DNA of 64,000 bases from Neospora caninum Liverpool. Its lineage: Eukaryota; Apicomplexa; Conoidasida; Eucoccidiorida; Sarcocystidae. The translations under genes and the position numbers were made by a program. The notes beneath the pieces are model-generated. The model saw nothing but the letters and a program-made list of their open reading frames with translations, was not told the DNA's origin and searched no databases. Below are positions 23,118-35,544 of the stretch, one piece after another (within the stretch, counting starts at the first letter, position 1; each line of letters starts with the position of its first letter). Where the stretch lies: NCBI RefSeq assembly GCF_000208865.1, contig NC_018393.1:868001-932000 (forward strand), in the 5' to 3' direction.

Positions 23118-25040
23118 GAGGTGGGATAGTGCATCAGCGAATCTGCCTTGTTCCACCTTCCTCCCAGGAGCGGCATCAGCGCGGAGCGCTTCTGGAGCTG
23201 CGGCCTGTGCCGGAGGTTGACTTTCCATCTCGGTTCAGCACACCGTTTTCGGCTCTCTGCAGTGTATTTCATCCGCCCGTGGCTTCGGGCGTCCTCGGCT
23301 CCACGCAGGCCGCTGCTTCCAGACACACAAACATACGCAGAGCTTCCGTACCGAAGCTCTTCTTTCCGGTTCAAAGATGTCCAGTTTTTCACGGCGAGAC
23401 TGGCTCTATGCGTTGCGCAGCAAAAAGGCGATGCAACACAGCGGCATTGATACGGCAAGAAAGTCCTCTCGCTTGCCCGAGGCCTTCTCATCGAGTCACA
23501 TCCAGCAGCTGGGAACTCAAGAAAAAGCAACCTTCTTCGACGGAAGGCCAGACTCTGTGACGGGAAAACTGTTCGCGGCACGGTGGACCGGCAACTGGAC
23601 ACGCCGCTCGAGGTTTTTTTCCGCAGGCAACGCATGCAGCCTACAGGAGCACGGTTGAGTCACCTGCTTCCTCTGGGGAACTACCACCGATATTCAGAGT
23701 ATGGAAAGGACTCAAACTGCCATGCGGAAAAATCCCAAGGGAAAGGGCACCGGCCTGTCGAGAACGGCCGTCGACTCAACGGCAACGGCGTGTCCGAGCC
23801 TCCTCGATGCAGAGCCCGCGCAATGTGCAGGCTTGCAGATCGTTTCGAAAAAAGAGCCGTCCAAAAGACATGGCATTTCAGAAAAAGAATGTTGCGGCGC
23901 GAAGGAGCTCATTTAATGATCATTTTAGACTCCCGGACGCGCTGTGAGGAGGTTCACGCACAAGAGTGCGACCGCGCCGCCTCAAAAAAGTCCGCGCACA
24001 CGGAGGGCCGCTCTCTGCCCAGAATACAGCATATTTCTACTGGGACAGCTGAGCGCAGGACTTTTGGACAAAACGCTCCGTCTTTCAAAGCCCCGTTTTG
24101 TGAATGGTTGCTAATATACACCGACCGCGCAAACCATATCGCGTGTCAAATTACCCAGCTTTTGTCTCCCTGCCAGTGCTCTTGCGATTCGGCGTACCAC
24201 CGCGGGCTAACAGCAGAAGATTCTCTCCACAAACGAGGCCTTCGCCGTCGATCTTTTTCCAGCGATAGAAACAGGCACGCGGCTCGATGGGATCGGAACG
24301 TGCAGGTTTCGATCGCGCAGCGGTTATTTCCCCCCTCTATATAGGGCGGAGCTTTTTTCGCCAAAAAAGTCCGCCTTTCTCTTCCCGAATGCGGTCGGCT
24401 TACAGGCGAAGACACAGGACAGTTTCACTAGGGTACTACCACACACAGAGCCTAAACCCTCTCTGGCCACGCCGCCTTTCACGTGCGATTGTGTCCGTCT
24501 CTCGCAGCATCAAATACACGGCTGTAGCCTTCGTGAGCGACGCCCCCCTGTGGCTGGGAAACAGAGCATGATGAAGTCCCAGGAAAAACAGGAACCCGTA
24601 TTTACAGAGTTCCCACTCGAGGAATGCCGGTGTGTAACACTTTTCCGCGTCGCCCATTGGCTTGTTGCACAGCCTTCGGCTTATATAAGAAATTCGCTTC
24701 GGCCCAGCTGCAACCCCCCCGGATTGGCCGTTGTCGTTTCCCACCTCGAGAGAGACACGGTGGCGTGATCGCGTGAAGGGGGTTAAATCGCAACTTTCCG
24801 GACGAAACCGTCTCGCGGAGGCTCCGGTGTTTCCTTTTACCGTAGTGAGGGGGACACGGCACCAAATGCTGGTCGGCGTCCCAGAGTTTTCGTCTGCTCT
24901 GTTCCGTGTTCCACGCCCCTTTTCTCTGGGCAGCGTCCTGAACTGTCTCTCAAAAAGGTTGTTTCTCTGTTTGGAAACTGTTTCTCTGTCTCCCCCTCGT
25001 CCGTTTTACCGGTTTCTTGCAACCCCCCCCCGTCGTCAAA
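23118..25040. promoter_or_regulatory. Divergent upstream region of ISP4 and eEF2
   Basis: 1.9 kb between the two start codons, with no supported gene. One YGCATGCR word (CGCATGCA) lies at 23631-23638. A (TA)n block lies at about 22811-22860, inside the ISP4 intron side. C8-type homopolymers occur just 5' of the eEF2 ATG, near 25023-25030. Promoter activity is inferred from position. Confidence 0.5.
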
Positions 25041-28000
25041 ATGGTACGTCTTTCCCGTGTTGTCGGGCCCACAGTCCGGCAAAGAAACCAAATCCCGTTG
25101 TCTCCAGCGCCAGGTGACGGCTTTGGCAGCAAATGGGACATTCGGTTCGGGCAAACAGCACGGGTTTTCCGTTTCCACAGAACGTGAAAGTTCCTGCGCC
25201 GTCGACAGGGTTGCAACGGCCACGTGATGCGAGGGCTTTTCCCACAGTGCCCCCGTCAACGACAAGTCCTCGTTTCTGTGGTTGAATTTCCGATGGGGAA
25301 AACAGTGGGCACACGTTTTTCGCTCGTCTCTCTAAACCAAACCACACTAATCGGTTTTGTAGAAGCGTCTGAAATAGAGCGGAAGTGGGGGCGCGCGTAA
25401 TCGGGGGGTGCGTGTGTCGACGGTGTCTCTGCTGCGTCGGTAGTCAAGAATGGGCCGGTTTTCCGTTTTTGTCCACGAAGGGACGGAAAATTAAAGCATT
25501 CGGTGCTAAAGATGAAAGTCGGTTCTGGTCTGAGTCGTTCCCCCTTTTGTGGTGCGTCCGACGACGGACGGTGTCCCTCGCCGCGTCATATAAGAAGAGG
25601 AACCACATCTGTACATCGTCCGCCAAGATACTGGATGTACACAACGGAGATGGGTTCGAAACACGTTGTCTCGTCTACATCTCATTTCCACAGAACGGCG
25701 CAACTCCATTCCATTGGCTGTGTGTATAGATACATTGTCCTCCGCCGTTGTGCCGTCAGCGAAAGCATTGGGACTCTCTCTGTATGGGGTGACGGTGTAC
25801 TGGGAGCGGCGCTGAATATTTCTCCAGAGACCAAGTTTTCCGTTGGGCTAACCGGTTCGCGGAGAATGCGACAGGAACGCGTGTAGAAGAAACAACTGTT
25901 CCGTAGCACTTTTTGTCGTGGGTGTTTCGCGAGATGGCCTGCTTGAAAGAACGTGTGCAGGCCGCTGTGTCTTGCTTTCAGGCGCATCATCTGACGTTTG
26001 TGCTCGGGGCGTCTCATGTGTGTTTAGGTGAACTTCTCGGTGGAGCAGATGCGCGAGATTATGGGCAATCCGAAGAACATTCGGAACATGTCCGTTATTG
26101 CCCACGTCGATCACGGCAAGTCGACGCTGACGGACTCCCTGGTCTCCAAGGCGGGTATTATCTCTGCCAAGGCGGCCGGTGACGCGCGTTTCACAGACAC
26201 TCGTGCTGACGAGCAGGAGCGTTGCATCACTATCAAGTCGACCGGTATTTCCATGTACTTTGAGCACGATATGGAAGACGGCAAGGGTGCCCAGCCGTAC
26301 CTCATCAACCTGATCGACTCTCCGGGACACGTCGATTTCTCTTCCGAGGTCACAGCCGCTCTGCGCGTCACCGACGGTGCCCTCGTCGTCGTCGACACCA
26401 TCGAAGGTGTGTGCGTGCAAACAGAGACTGTGCTGCGCCAGGCTCTCGCGGAGCGTATCCGCCCCGTGCTCCACGTGAACAAGGTTGACCGCGCTCTCCT
26501 CGAGTTGCAGATGGACGGCGAAGAGATCTACCAGACCTTTGCTCGCACCATCGAGAACGTGAACGTCATCATCTCCACGTACAACGACGAGCTCATGGGA
26601 GACGTCCAGGTGTACCCCGAGAAGGGAACCGTCTCCTTCGGTAGCGGTCTCCACGGCTGGGCCTTCACCGTCGAGCGCTTCTCCAAGATCTACGCGAAGA
26701 AGTTCGACGTGCCCAAGGAGAAGATGATGGAGCGCCTGTGGGGCAACAACTTCTACAACGCCAAGGAGAAGAAGTGGACCAAGTCCCAGTCGGAGAACAC
26801 CCGCCGCGCTTTCTGCCAGTTTATCATGGACCCCATCTGCACGCTCTTCACGTCCATCATGAACGACGAGAAGGAAAAGTACACCAAGATGCTGGGTAGC
26901 TTGGGCATCGAACTCAAGGTAAGAAGAACGTGGGTCTGCGTGTGTGTGTGTGTGTGTGAAGCTGTCAAGGGTTGCGCGGGGAGTCCAGAAAAGACGGCGG
27001 CAGGCAGTTTTCGCACGGTTGTCCGGGGCGAGACGCGGGGGAAAGGCTATATCAACCGCCGCGCCGTCGGGGTCGAAGCGGCGTCAAACTTTTTTCCCTC
27101 TGTCCCCCATTCGTTTCTCAGGGTGACGACAAGGACTTGACGGGCAAGGCGCTGCTGAAGCGCGTCATGCAGCTCTGGCTCCCGGCCGGCGACACGCTGC
27201 TGGAGATGGTGGTCCGTCACTTGCCTTCTCCGTTCGCGGCGCAAAAGTACAGAGTCGAGAACTTGTACGAGGGCCCGATGGACGACGAGGCTGCGCAAGG
27301 CATTCGCAACTGCGATCCGAATGCGCCGCTGATGATGTACGTCAGCAAAATGGTTCCGACTTCCGACAAGGGTCGCTTCTACGCGTTTGGTCGCGTCTTC
27401 TCCGGAACGGTGGCGACTGGCCAGAAGGTCCGCATCCAGGGGCCGCGCTACGTGCCGGGCGAGAAGACCGACTTGTACTTGAAGAGCATCCAGCGCACGG
27501 TCATCATGATGGGCAAGTACGTCGAGCACGTGCAGGACGTGCCTTGCGGCAACACCTGCTGCCTGGTCGGTGTGGACCAGTACCTGCTCAAGTCGGGTAC
27601 GCTGACGACCCTGGACACTGCGCACAACATCGCGGACATGAAGTACTCGGTGTCGCCCGTCGTGCGCGTGGCCGTGAAGCCGAAGGACAACAAGGAGTTG
27701 CCCAAGCTCGTGGAAGGTTTGAAGAAGCTGTCCAAGTCGGACCCGCTGGTCGTGTGCACGACCGAAGAGTCCGGCGAGCACATCATTGCCGGGTGCGGTG
27801 AGCTCCACGTCGAAATCTGCCTGAAGGATCTCCGCGACGAGTACGCGCAGATCGACTTCACGGTCTCCGACCCCGTCGTCTCGTACCGCGAGACTGTCTC
27901 TGCGCCGTCGCACATGACTTGCCTGTCCAAGTCCCCGAACAAGCACAACAGGCTGTACATGGTGGCCGAGCCGTTCCCCGACGGGCTGGCGGACGCCATC

Positions 28001-28726
28001 GAGGCTGGCCAAGTCAACGCGCGCGACGACCCGAAGGAGCGCGCGAACGTCTTGGCTGAGAAGTACGACTTTGACAAGAACGCAGCTCTCAAGATCTGGT
28101 GCTTCGGCCCGGAGACCACTGGCGCCAACATGCTCATCGACACGACTCAGGGAGTGCAGTACCTGAGCGAAATCAAGGAGCACTGCAACTCGGCCTTCCA
28201 GTGGGCGAGCAAGGAAGGTGTGCTCTGCGAAGAAAACATGCGAGGCATCCGCTTCAACCTGACCGACGTCACCATGCACGCCGACGCCATTCACCGTGGC
28301 GCTGGCCAGATCATGCCGACGTGCCGCCGCGTCCTGTACGCTTGCCAGCTGGCCTCCGCGCCGCGCCTCCAAGAGCCCATGTTCTTGGTCGACATCACCT
28401 GTCCGCAGGACGCTGTCGGAGGCATCTACTCGACGCTCAACACCCGTCGCGGCCACGTCTTCCACGAGGAACAACGCTCCGGCACGCCCCTCGTCGAAAT
28501 CAAGGCGTACCTCCCCGTCGCGGAGTCCTTCGGTTTCACCACCGCCCTGCGTGCAGCTACCTCCGGACAGGCCTTCCCGCAGTGCGTGTTTGACCACTGG
28601 AGCACGCTCAACGGCGATCCCCTCGAGAAGGGGTCCAAGATGGAGGAACTGGTCCACAACATCCGTACCCGGAAGAACCTGAAGCCGGAGATCCCGCCCT
28701 TCGACAACTACTACGACAAGCTGTAA
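25041..28726 (+). CDS. EEF2: Translation elongation factor 2 (eEF2)
   Basis: GTPase that drives ribosomal translocation in the cytosol. Three coding exons: 25041-25043 (only the ATG, followed by GTACGT), 26028-26918 and 27122-28726 (832 aa, the usual length). The product starts [14 protein letters not shown]1 is AHVDHGKST, switch I includes [19 protein letters not shown] (the Thr56-type kinase site region), G3 is DSPGH and G4 is NKVD. The [18 protein letters not shown] block is present, as is the diphthamide loop [15 protein letters not shown] with its His. The C-terminus DNYYDKL is typical. Codon use is strongly biased to GC-ending codons, as expected of a highly expressed gene. The split start codon was chosen because position 26028 is GTG directly after TTTAG and the only fitting upstream ATG-donor is at 25041. 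Confidence 0.97.
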
Positions 28727-31497
28727 AAGGCGCAGGCTCTGGAGATAGTGGCGCGCTGCAACCGACGATTCGCGCGCGCGCGGAGCTGTACATACACGTG
28801 AGTGGCGCGCACGGCCTGAAGTGTCGAGCGTCCGCCAAGCAAAACCATCCAGTCGCCGATAGAGGGGAAAGCTTGAGCGGACGGACCCGAGGGGAGGCAG
28901 ACGCGCGCGGCATCTCTCGGGAGAGAGACCCCGCCTAAGTGGAATGCGCACATGTCCAATGCGCTTAAAAAGAAGACACCCTGCATCTCTGTGTATATCT
29001 CTGTCTTTCGTTGTCTGTGTGTATGCATGCGGGCCGCCCCGTCGCGTGGCCAGAACGATGTAGTGGCAAAACACGTGGAGTCCCCGTCCATGTACGAAAC
29101 CAGTTGTAGATCTGTCTTCGCTAGAGGAAGCTCGCCGCGTGTGGCGTTGCGAGAAAGTCGTGCTTCGTAAACGGCCATGTAAGTTTTGAAGCGTCGTGGA
29201 CCGGAGAAAGTGTGTGGTGTCTGTGACCCGAAAGACGTGTGTCATACGTTTGTACATGTGGTAGACAGGAAGGGTTAGGCACGCGCATATACGTGTATGT
29301 TTACGTGCATGTGTATTCGTATGTACGGCAGAAAAGCGGTTGTTCGTTTTTGTGAGGGCATGTGTCGGACGCTGTCTCGAGACAGCGTCTGGCGTGCAAT
29401 TGACGGGTTCCCCTCTTCCTCTGTTTCTACCGTGACCCGAACCAGTTCTATCATGTGACGGCTCTTTAGGCCTCCAGGACCTCAGTTTTGTTCAGAAATT
29501 AAGTCATTCTTTGCATTCGGTGCAAGCAAAGCGCTTCAAAGCTTTCAACCCTATACGCGCTTTTTTCGCACACGGACCCCGCAACACAGTTCCAGAAGCA
29601 CCCCCGCCTTTTCACCCACTCGTCTCGGTGACGAAAAAACGCAGACCCAATTCTACATGCATTAGCGACCAAGTGAGGCAGAGCTGCTTACACACGACGG
29701 GTTCCCCCAAAACTTGCAACTTTGTCATTCCACAACCGATTCATCCAGAATCACAGTTGTGGAGTACTTTTTGCTATTTTCGACGTATTTGCATGATGGC
29801 CATCTAGCGTGTGACACACGGACTCGTGAAATCGTTAGAGCCCCAGGTTTACTCCGAGTCTTGCCGAACCGACAAAAGCAATTTGAGCGTTTTTACGCGC
29901 TACCGCTGTTCTTTCGGTACCTTGGCGGTGTGCGATCACTTTTGCGGATACAGCTAGAACCACAGGTAGCGCAGCTGCCTTCAGCGATCTAAGCTTTTTC
30001 CATCTTTAGTTTTTTTTGTCGAGTAGATGGCTGTAGTAGACTTCGATCGCATGATCTAGGGCGTGCATATACAGGGGTTGGACGGTCGTTTACGTATGCG
30101 GTGCAAAAGAGTCTGTAGCGAAAGAAACTTCACATCCCGAAGCTTCCTCTCGAGCTTATGCATGTGAATACGGTGCTGTAAATTTGGGTATGCATACGCA
30201 TGCAGTTTTCAACTTTTGTCCTGGGATCTGGTGGTGCCCGTAGCGAGCGATTCATGCAGCCCACTAGAGAGGCGGCGATAGACAGTCGCCGACTTGCTTG
30301 GCGCGGGCAGAAACGAATAAATGTGTGTGTCATTATCTACTATTTATGTCACGGAACGAGCCACGCCTGCGGTGCATTGTAGCCTGGGCATGTGTGTTTA
30401 TTTTCGATATTTAGCCGTCCGAAGCATCCCACCTCCCGCTTAAAAAAACAACGGTGGTATGAGAGGATAGGGAACTCCGATGTGTTCGGAACAACGAAAG
30501 ACGCAATGGGAGTCTGCGCGCGGCAGCACCGCCCTTCAGAAATAACGGCAATACCGTGTTTCCAATCCTTTGCGTCTATTTGTGAGAACCCACAACATCC
30601 AAGTCTCGCGATCGTTTGAAGTCATTCGTGGCCAAGAATGCGCAGGGAGATTTCGAAACGAAATCATCCTGGCTTTCGGCCATCCCAAGCGGCTGCAAGT
30701 GGTACGGAGAAAATCAAGAAAACAACTGCTCGGGTTGTGTGCACGTCATCTTCAAAAACCCAAACAGCGCGCGGTAACTGTTTTGCATTGTTTCAGAACC
30801 TCAAACCCGGAGCAAGGGTAAAAAACCTGTGACGCGAAAACGAACCTGCGTTGTTTCGTACGAGCCGCTGCATACCCGCACGTGTGTTTACAGATTTGTG
30901 TATGCGCGGGTACGCAGCCACGTTTGTGTACTCGCATGTACACTGGGAAAACCTAGAGACAAAGCGTCAAATCGGTACATACGAACATGGAGAGAGACAT
31001 TGCGAGTAGCGACCCCTCAAGATATGACGCACCGATTTCTGGACTTGGAAGACGATGTTGAGCGCTGCACACCCAGAAAAACAATGCGACAACTGAGGGA
31101 TTCTTCCTGGTACAGCGTCTGCAGGCAGAAACTTCATTCGAGGTGCACTGTTCGGGCCGAGTCGCCCACTTCAAGTTGCAGAAACGAGGTTCAATCCAGG
31201 CATGCATTTGACCGTCAAAAGCAAAAGCAGAACCAGACTCGTGCAGACCCTGCCTATCCTATACACAGAGATAGACAAGGTAGCGACGCAGAACAGGGAA
31301 CACGCCTCACTACGCTCAGCTCTTTCTTGCCGAAGCTGTCTTGCGTCCAAAGTCAGCTGGCCTGTGTCTCTTTCCCGCGTGAGAGTGCGCACTGCCTTGG
31401 CAAAGTGTTCGAGGTGCTGCGCCTGCCAATCACGTTCCTCTGCAGCTCGGATCTGTCTTTTTTCGTCTCGAGGTACGGAAACTTACTTGTTGCTTAG
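28727..31497. other. Convergent intergenic region (eEF2 and AN1-protein 3' ends)
   Basis: 2.8 kb with the two 3' flanks and a perfect 22-bp palindrome at 29368-29389. Several open frames occur, the longest at 30829-31497 plus, but none shows a domain, compositional coherence or linked exons. I see no gene. Confidence 0.5.
29368..29389. repeat. Perfect 22-bp palindrome
   Basis: GACGCTGTCTC followed by GAGACAGCGTC, centred on CTCGAG, about 640 bp past the eEF2 stop codon. Confidence 0.95.
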
Positions 31498-33487
31498 TCA
31501 GCTGCGACGTGGACGGGCCTGGAAGTCAAAAACAGCCAGCATGGGCGCACGTTGAGTTCCCGCACCTTTTTCACCGAGTCCTCGGCGAGAAGGCAATCGC
31601 GAGTCCTTGATGCTCGTCCTATGCTTCTGCCTCGACTGTCGTCAGGACACAAATGTCTGAGCATATTGCGCGTGTGTCTTAGAAACGAACGTCCTGGCTT
31701 TGCAATTTAGTTTGCACGGATGACGACTCACCGCCGCTGATCGCTTTTTCCGGAGCTTACCTTTGGCACCCGAGGCCGCGCTCTTGGCTGCTTTTGGTGC
31801 TGCCTTTTCACTTCCTGAGGCCGCGGCGGAGCTTTGCGCTCTGAAAAGGTGAAAACTTCGAGCGCGTCGCTGCTTCTCTTTGCGAGCCTGTTGGACTCTC
31901 TGGCAGTCATGGTCTTCCTGGAGACGATGCTTCAAACACACAGCCTGGTCGCATGCCTTGCAGCGGTAAGTCGTGATATCTGTGAGGCGCTGAAATGCAG
32001 ACGCAGGGCCAGGAAAAAAGCCATACCAAAGCATGTGGTTCGGCAAGACAAGTGCGCTGTCAACTACCTCTTCAGAGTCTTCAAGCTACGGCGTCTGCAT
32101 CTCCTGGTTGGGCACAGGCAAACTGCACGGATGCGTGATTTCGGGAAGGCGCTGAACAAAAAAGGACGCGCGGCCCACGTCGAACAGTCATTTAGAGTCG
32201 GAGGCACTCGATACTTTCAGGACAAAAGCGCCACGCGCTTTGATTCACCTGACTGGCTGTTCTGCATGCCGCGCAGGGACGTGGCGTCGAGTCCCGCGTG
32301 ACAACGGTGGACATTAGAAGATGCGTTCCCGAACAGCTGTGGTCACGGGCTACATCGGTCGACGAGGATACTTCACGTTTGCAGGAAAGGAACGTCGGAG
32401 ACAGCAAGGCGTGTTGTATTTTCTGGCACTTGCCTCTCGGCAGCCGCGAATGGGACAGGCGTTGCCCCTCAGCTGGCGACGCCTTTCGTCGTACTTCTCC
32501 GGTTGACACGCGGGCACATGCCGTTCCGCCGCTGAGGCTTCGGCTTCTTCATTTCTCTGAACACATAACATTAACGGGAAACAGCTTCGCAGGCAGATAG
32601 CAGATACAGGGGTGCACGAAAAAACAGGCTCTTTCACTCCGCACCCCGCACGCAGTACGACTGCGAGTGACGCAGGCCACACCGAGGAGCTGCGGGGGAA
32701 TCTCGGAATAGACTGAGACAGGCAACCAAATCCTCCGTACGTAGGGGCTTCAAAGACGCCTCCCTTTGGGGCAAAATCGTCGCTTGGGCAAATGGGATTG
32801 GCCGGCTGAGATGCGCACCCACGTGGAAGAAGAGGCCGCAAATTGCGTGAAGACCTCACAAGACGGGACCAGCAAGAACTATGTGGACACACGAACGCAG
32901 TAACCGTGCAGAGACGGCGCCAGGGAGTGTTCGGAAAGGCGCACCACGTTATTTTCGTCGCTTTTGAGTAGAGTGCACTTTGATGAAGACTTACCATTGG
33001 CACGGCTTCCAAACATGTTGGGCATACATACACCCGTCGATCTCCAGAACGAATTCGCGGGCAGTTGTGGCTCTCCGGAACGTAGTGATCGACACAGAAC
33101 TGATGGATCAGAAGAGAAAAAACGGAGCGCCTACAGTGGTGGTGCAAGACGAGAAAAACTAAAAGGGGCGGAAGACGCTGCCAGGTGCCCGGTATCGGAC
33201 TGCGCCATGGAATCAGAGCTCAGTAGATTGTGTTCTATCTGTCGTGAAGATTGAGTGACAAACAGTGAGCTGCTTGAACCGCATCGATGGAGGAACAGTA
33301 TCCTCCGTCCCGTCGAGAGCACTTTGAACCCTGACTTGTTCTGCCGCACAACGGAGTGCCTGTGCCAGATGCCGGCGCGTTCGAGACTCACCACTTTGCC
33401 GCATTTGTTGCAGTGGAACGGAAGGAAATCCCGCATGCCACACAAGGCCGCGCTGCAAACGTCTCCCTTATCTGAAAAGACCGCCAT
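31498..33487 (-). CDS. Two-finger AN1-type zinc finger protein (ZFAND2-like)
   Basis: Cytosolic AN1 zinc-finger protein; relatives (ZFAND2/AIRAP, yeast Cuz1) link ubiquitin, Cdc48 and the proteasome under stress. Exons: 33487-33392, 33099-32995, 32556-32434, 31989-31732 and probably 31518-31498 (200 aa). Finger 1 spans VCSAALCGMRDFLPFHCNKC and then FCVDHYVPESHNC; finger 2 is CPIRGC, YRCKACDQAVCLKHR and then DHDC. All Cys/His ligands are present. The linker AAERHVPACQPEKYDERR is family-like. Exon 3 can only join exon 4 in frame through a GC donor (GAG/GCAAGT at 32433), which falls inside finger 2. The tail is Ala/Lys-rich and basic. The last six codons depend on a GCG/GTGAGT donor; read-through would give a slightly longer tail. 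Confidence 0.87.
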
Positions 33488-34995
33488 TGCGGCGAGGGTT
33501 GCGGAGCAGGTATACGTTTCTAAAAACCTCTGTCTCGTAAACCGAATCTTGAACCAGTGCTAAACGCTCCGTACAGGAGTCAGGGGTCATCTGATCCCTG
33601 ACTGTGTCACAAGTGTAGAGCGCTCGTGGAGCATGCTGATCTAGAAGGCTACCCTCAGCTGCTCCACAGATAACAGACAAGGTATTGCCTGGCGACAAGC
33701 TGCAAGGCGTGGAATGTCAAGTTTGACTGCCCGTCACAAACGAAGTGGGATTCAGAGCTCGCAAATGCTGGCAGCGTATGAGCGATACTTCTTCACGGAG
33801 GTTTAAATACACATCTTTCTCGGACAAATTCCGCAGACAAAAGATCCAGCGAATTGCAATATAACCACAGCGGGCTGAGCCGCGCGATTTCCCCGGGACA
33901 CGCGGAACTCGCTCACTAGATCAGAGGATGCGACCAAACTCAAGGACGCTTCATCCAAGCCCAGCATGCGACAATTCAGTCGAGAATACAGGCAGAATGC
34001 ACGCAGTCCAGGTCGCCACCAGCTGTCTTAACGGCAAATTCGGACTGACAGACACTCCGGACGGAAGCAGGCAAACCGCCCGAATGTGTCACGGGAAGGA
34101 CGATCACAAATCAGCAGTGCTCGACGCCAAGTTGATTCACACGAAGACGGTCTGTATTTTGCAGGCATTTTACACAGTTGTGAATGCTGCTTTGAACGGG
34201 TATCACCTCGGCAGATCAGCGGATGGGAGCGGTCTAGGACTTTTCGGCCAGCTGTTTAAAACTGCATGCGGCAAGGCTGTACCGCTTTCTGGTCACAGCA
34301 GTCCTGCCAGCGGCCAGGTGGCAACAAAGCTGATCTCCGGAGATACACACTCAAGGGGGCACAGCATGTTCCTGAGGCACATTGAACAATGGATGAATTT
34401 ACTGAAATCATTCTCACAGTTATACATCAGCAGCATGCCTCAGTGAGCACTCATCTCCCCGGATTGCCCGTGCGCAAGAAACAGAACCGGAACATGTCTA
34501 GGGCGAAAGGATCCAAACTGCAATACAGTCGGAACTCATGTTTAAAACTGTCGCTGTAGGTGGATCATCCACTGTGTCTGTTCCGCTGTTGCTGTGCTTA
34601 GTCGTCCCAAAGCTCCTTATTCCTTCAATATTTAGTGGGCCACAGGAACAGATCTAGATGGGGCTTGTCCTCCTGATGTGATCTTCTTTCGCTTTCCCGA
34701 TCCCTTGCCGGTTTGCAATGGAAAGAGCATTAATCCTAGGATACCGCTCAGAGTCTGGGTCTTTTTTCGCGTACATAGAATGAGAGTGGGTGAAAACAAC
34801 AGAACTGCTTGAGATCTACCCAAAGTATCTGCCACCAAATCCGACTGTATGTACAGCACAGCGCACAGTGGTACACACTCTGCAGCCCGCACTCTTGCAG
34901 TTTTCCTCGTGACCCGCCGGTGGAGATCAAGGCAGACCCCCGCAGTGAAGGTCATGGTATCCTAGATGTTCTCGTTGCTTTCAGGGGGAGAACTC
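33488..34995. other. Intergenic upstream of the AN1 protein
   Basis: Should hold the AN1-protein promoter. A plus-strand open frame of 172 codons (33928-34446) has no recognisable motif, no flanking splice logic and mixed composition, so I do not call it. An imperfect hairpin lies at 33578-33603. Confidence 0.45.
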
Positions 34996-35544
34996 ATGGG
35001 GCAAGCTTCTGCAGTTGTAACCGCGGTGGTTGGTCTCCTCTGCGCGGCAGCGATGGTTCAGGAATTCCCAGCCACTCACGCACCGAATTGTGATGTCCCT
35101 TCACCAGAAGGCTTTGAGCCAGTAAGCAGGCAAAAGCACGGTCCTTAGTTGTTCAGACCTCATGAGACCTCCCAGGGATGCGAGCCGGGGAACGCGTGTG
35201 TCCAGCCATGCTACAGTTTACACGGCAAGAAACAACTGGTTTAACCGATAGGGGTTTCTTGCCAACTCAAAGGCCTACGTTTTATTACCAGGGACTGCCG
35301 CCAGCAGACGGTCAGCACTTTGCACTGGTCGGTCGATTCCGAGGAAGAGTCTGTAACTATACCGATTTCAGATGTATGGATCGAAGTCTTGTCGGTGAAA
35401 CGCTCACCCACAGTGTGTGACGGAGAGCTGTTGGAAGTGTTTCCTCCGGAGAAACAATTTTCTGGCTCTTTTTCCATTACGCCGATCGCAAATCATGGAA
35501 GGCCTGCCGAAACGTATGTGGCCTCTCTGCTCTGCTGGAAATGA
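34996..35544 (+). CDS. Hypothetical small secreted or membrane protein (tentative)
   Basis: I do not recognise this protein. Two exons join in phase 0: 34996-35121 (donor CCA/GTAAGC) and 35308-35544 (acceptor CAGCAG/ACG), giving 120 aa. Residues 1-22 (MGQASAVVTAVVGLLCAAAM) look like a signal peptide or signal anchor. The rest includes APNCDVPSPEGFEPTVSTLH, then an acidic segment DSEEESVTIPISDVWIEV and C-terminal LEVFPPEKQFSGSFSITPIA, with three Cys. A GTATGT donor in the last exon could extend the protein by skipping the stop. It may belong to a secreted coccidian family. Evidence is composition, a signal-like start and one good donor only. Confidence 0.3.

Noticed and set aside
25044..26027. 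Search for box C/D snoRNAs in eEF2 intron 1 and the NOP58/UTP14 introns
   Set aside because: Isolated TGATG- and CTGA-like words occur, but I found no properly spaced C/D pair with a terminal stem by eye.
27047..29257. 736-codon minus-strand frame opposite eEF2
   Set aside because: A shadow of the strongly biased GC3 codon use of eEF2; Val/Leu/His-rich and without family features.
30829..31497. 222-codon plus frame
   Set aside because: Partly antisense to the AN1-protein 3' end; composition is mixed, with no domain or linked exon.
33578..33603. Imperfect hairpin AGTCAGGG ... CCCTGACT upstream of the AN1 gene
   Set aside because: Arms of only 8 bp with a mismatched inner part; likely by chance at this window size.
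33928..34446. 172-codon plus frame
   Set aside because: The longest in its spacer, but no recognisable motif, signal peptide or splice context. Kept out of the gene list.
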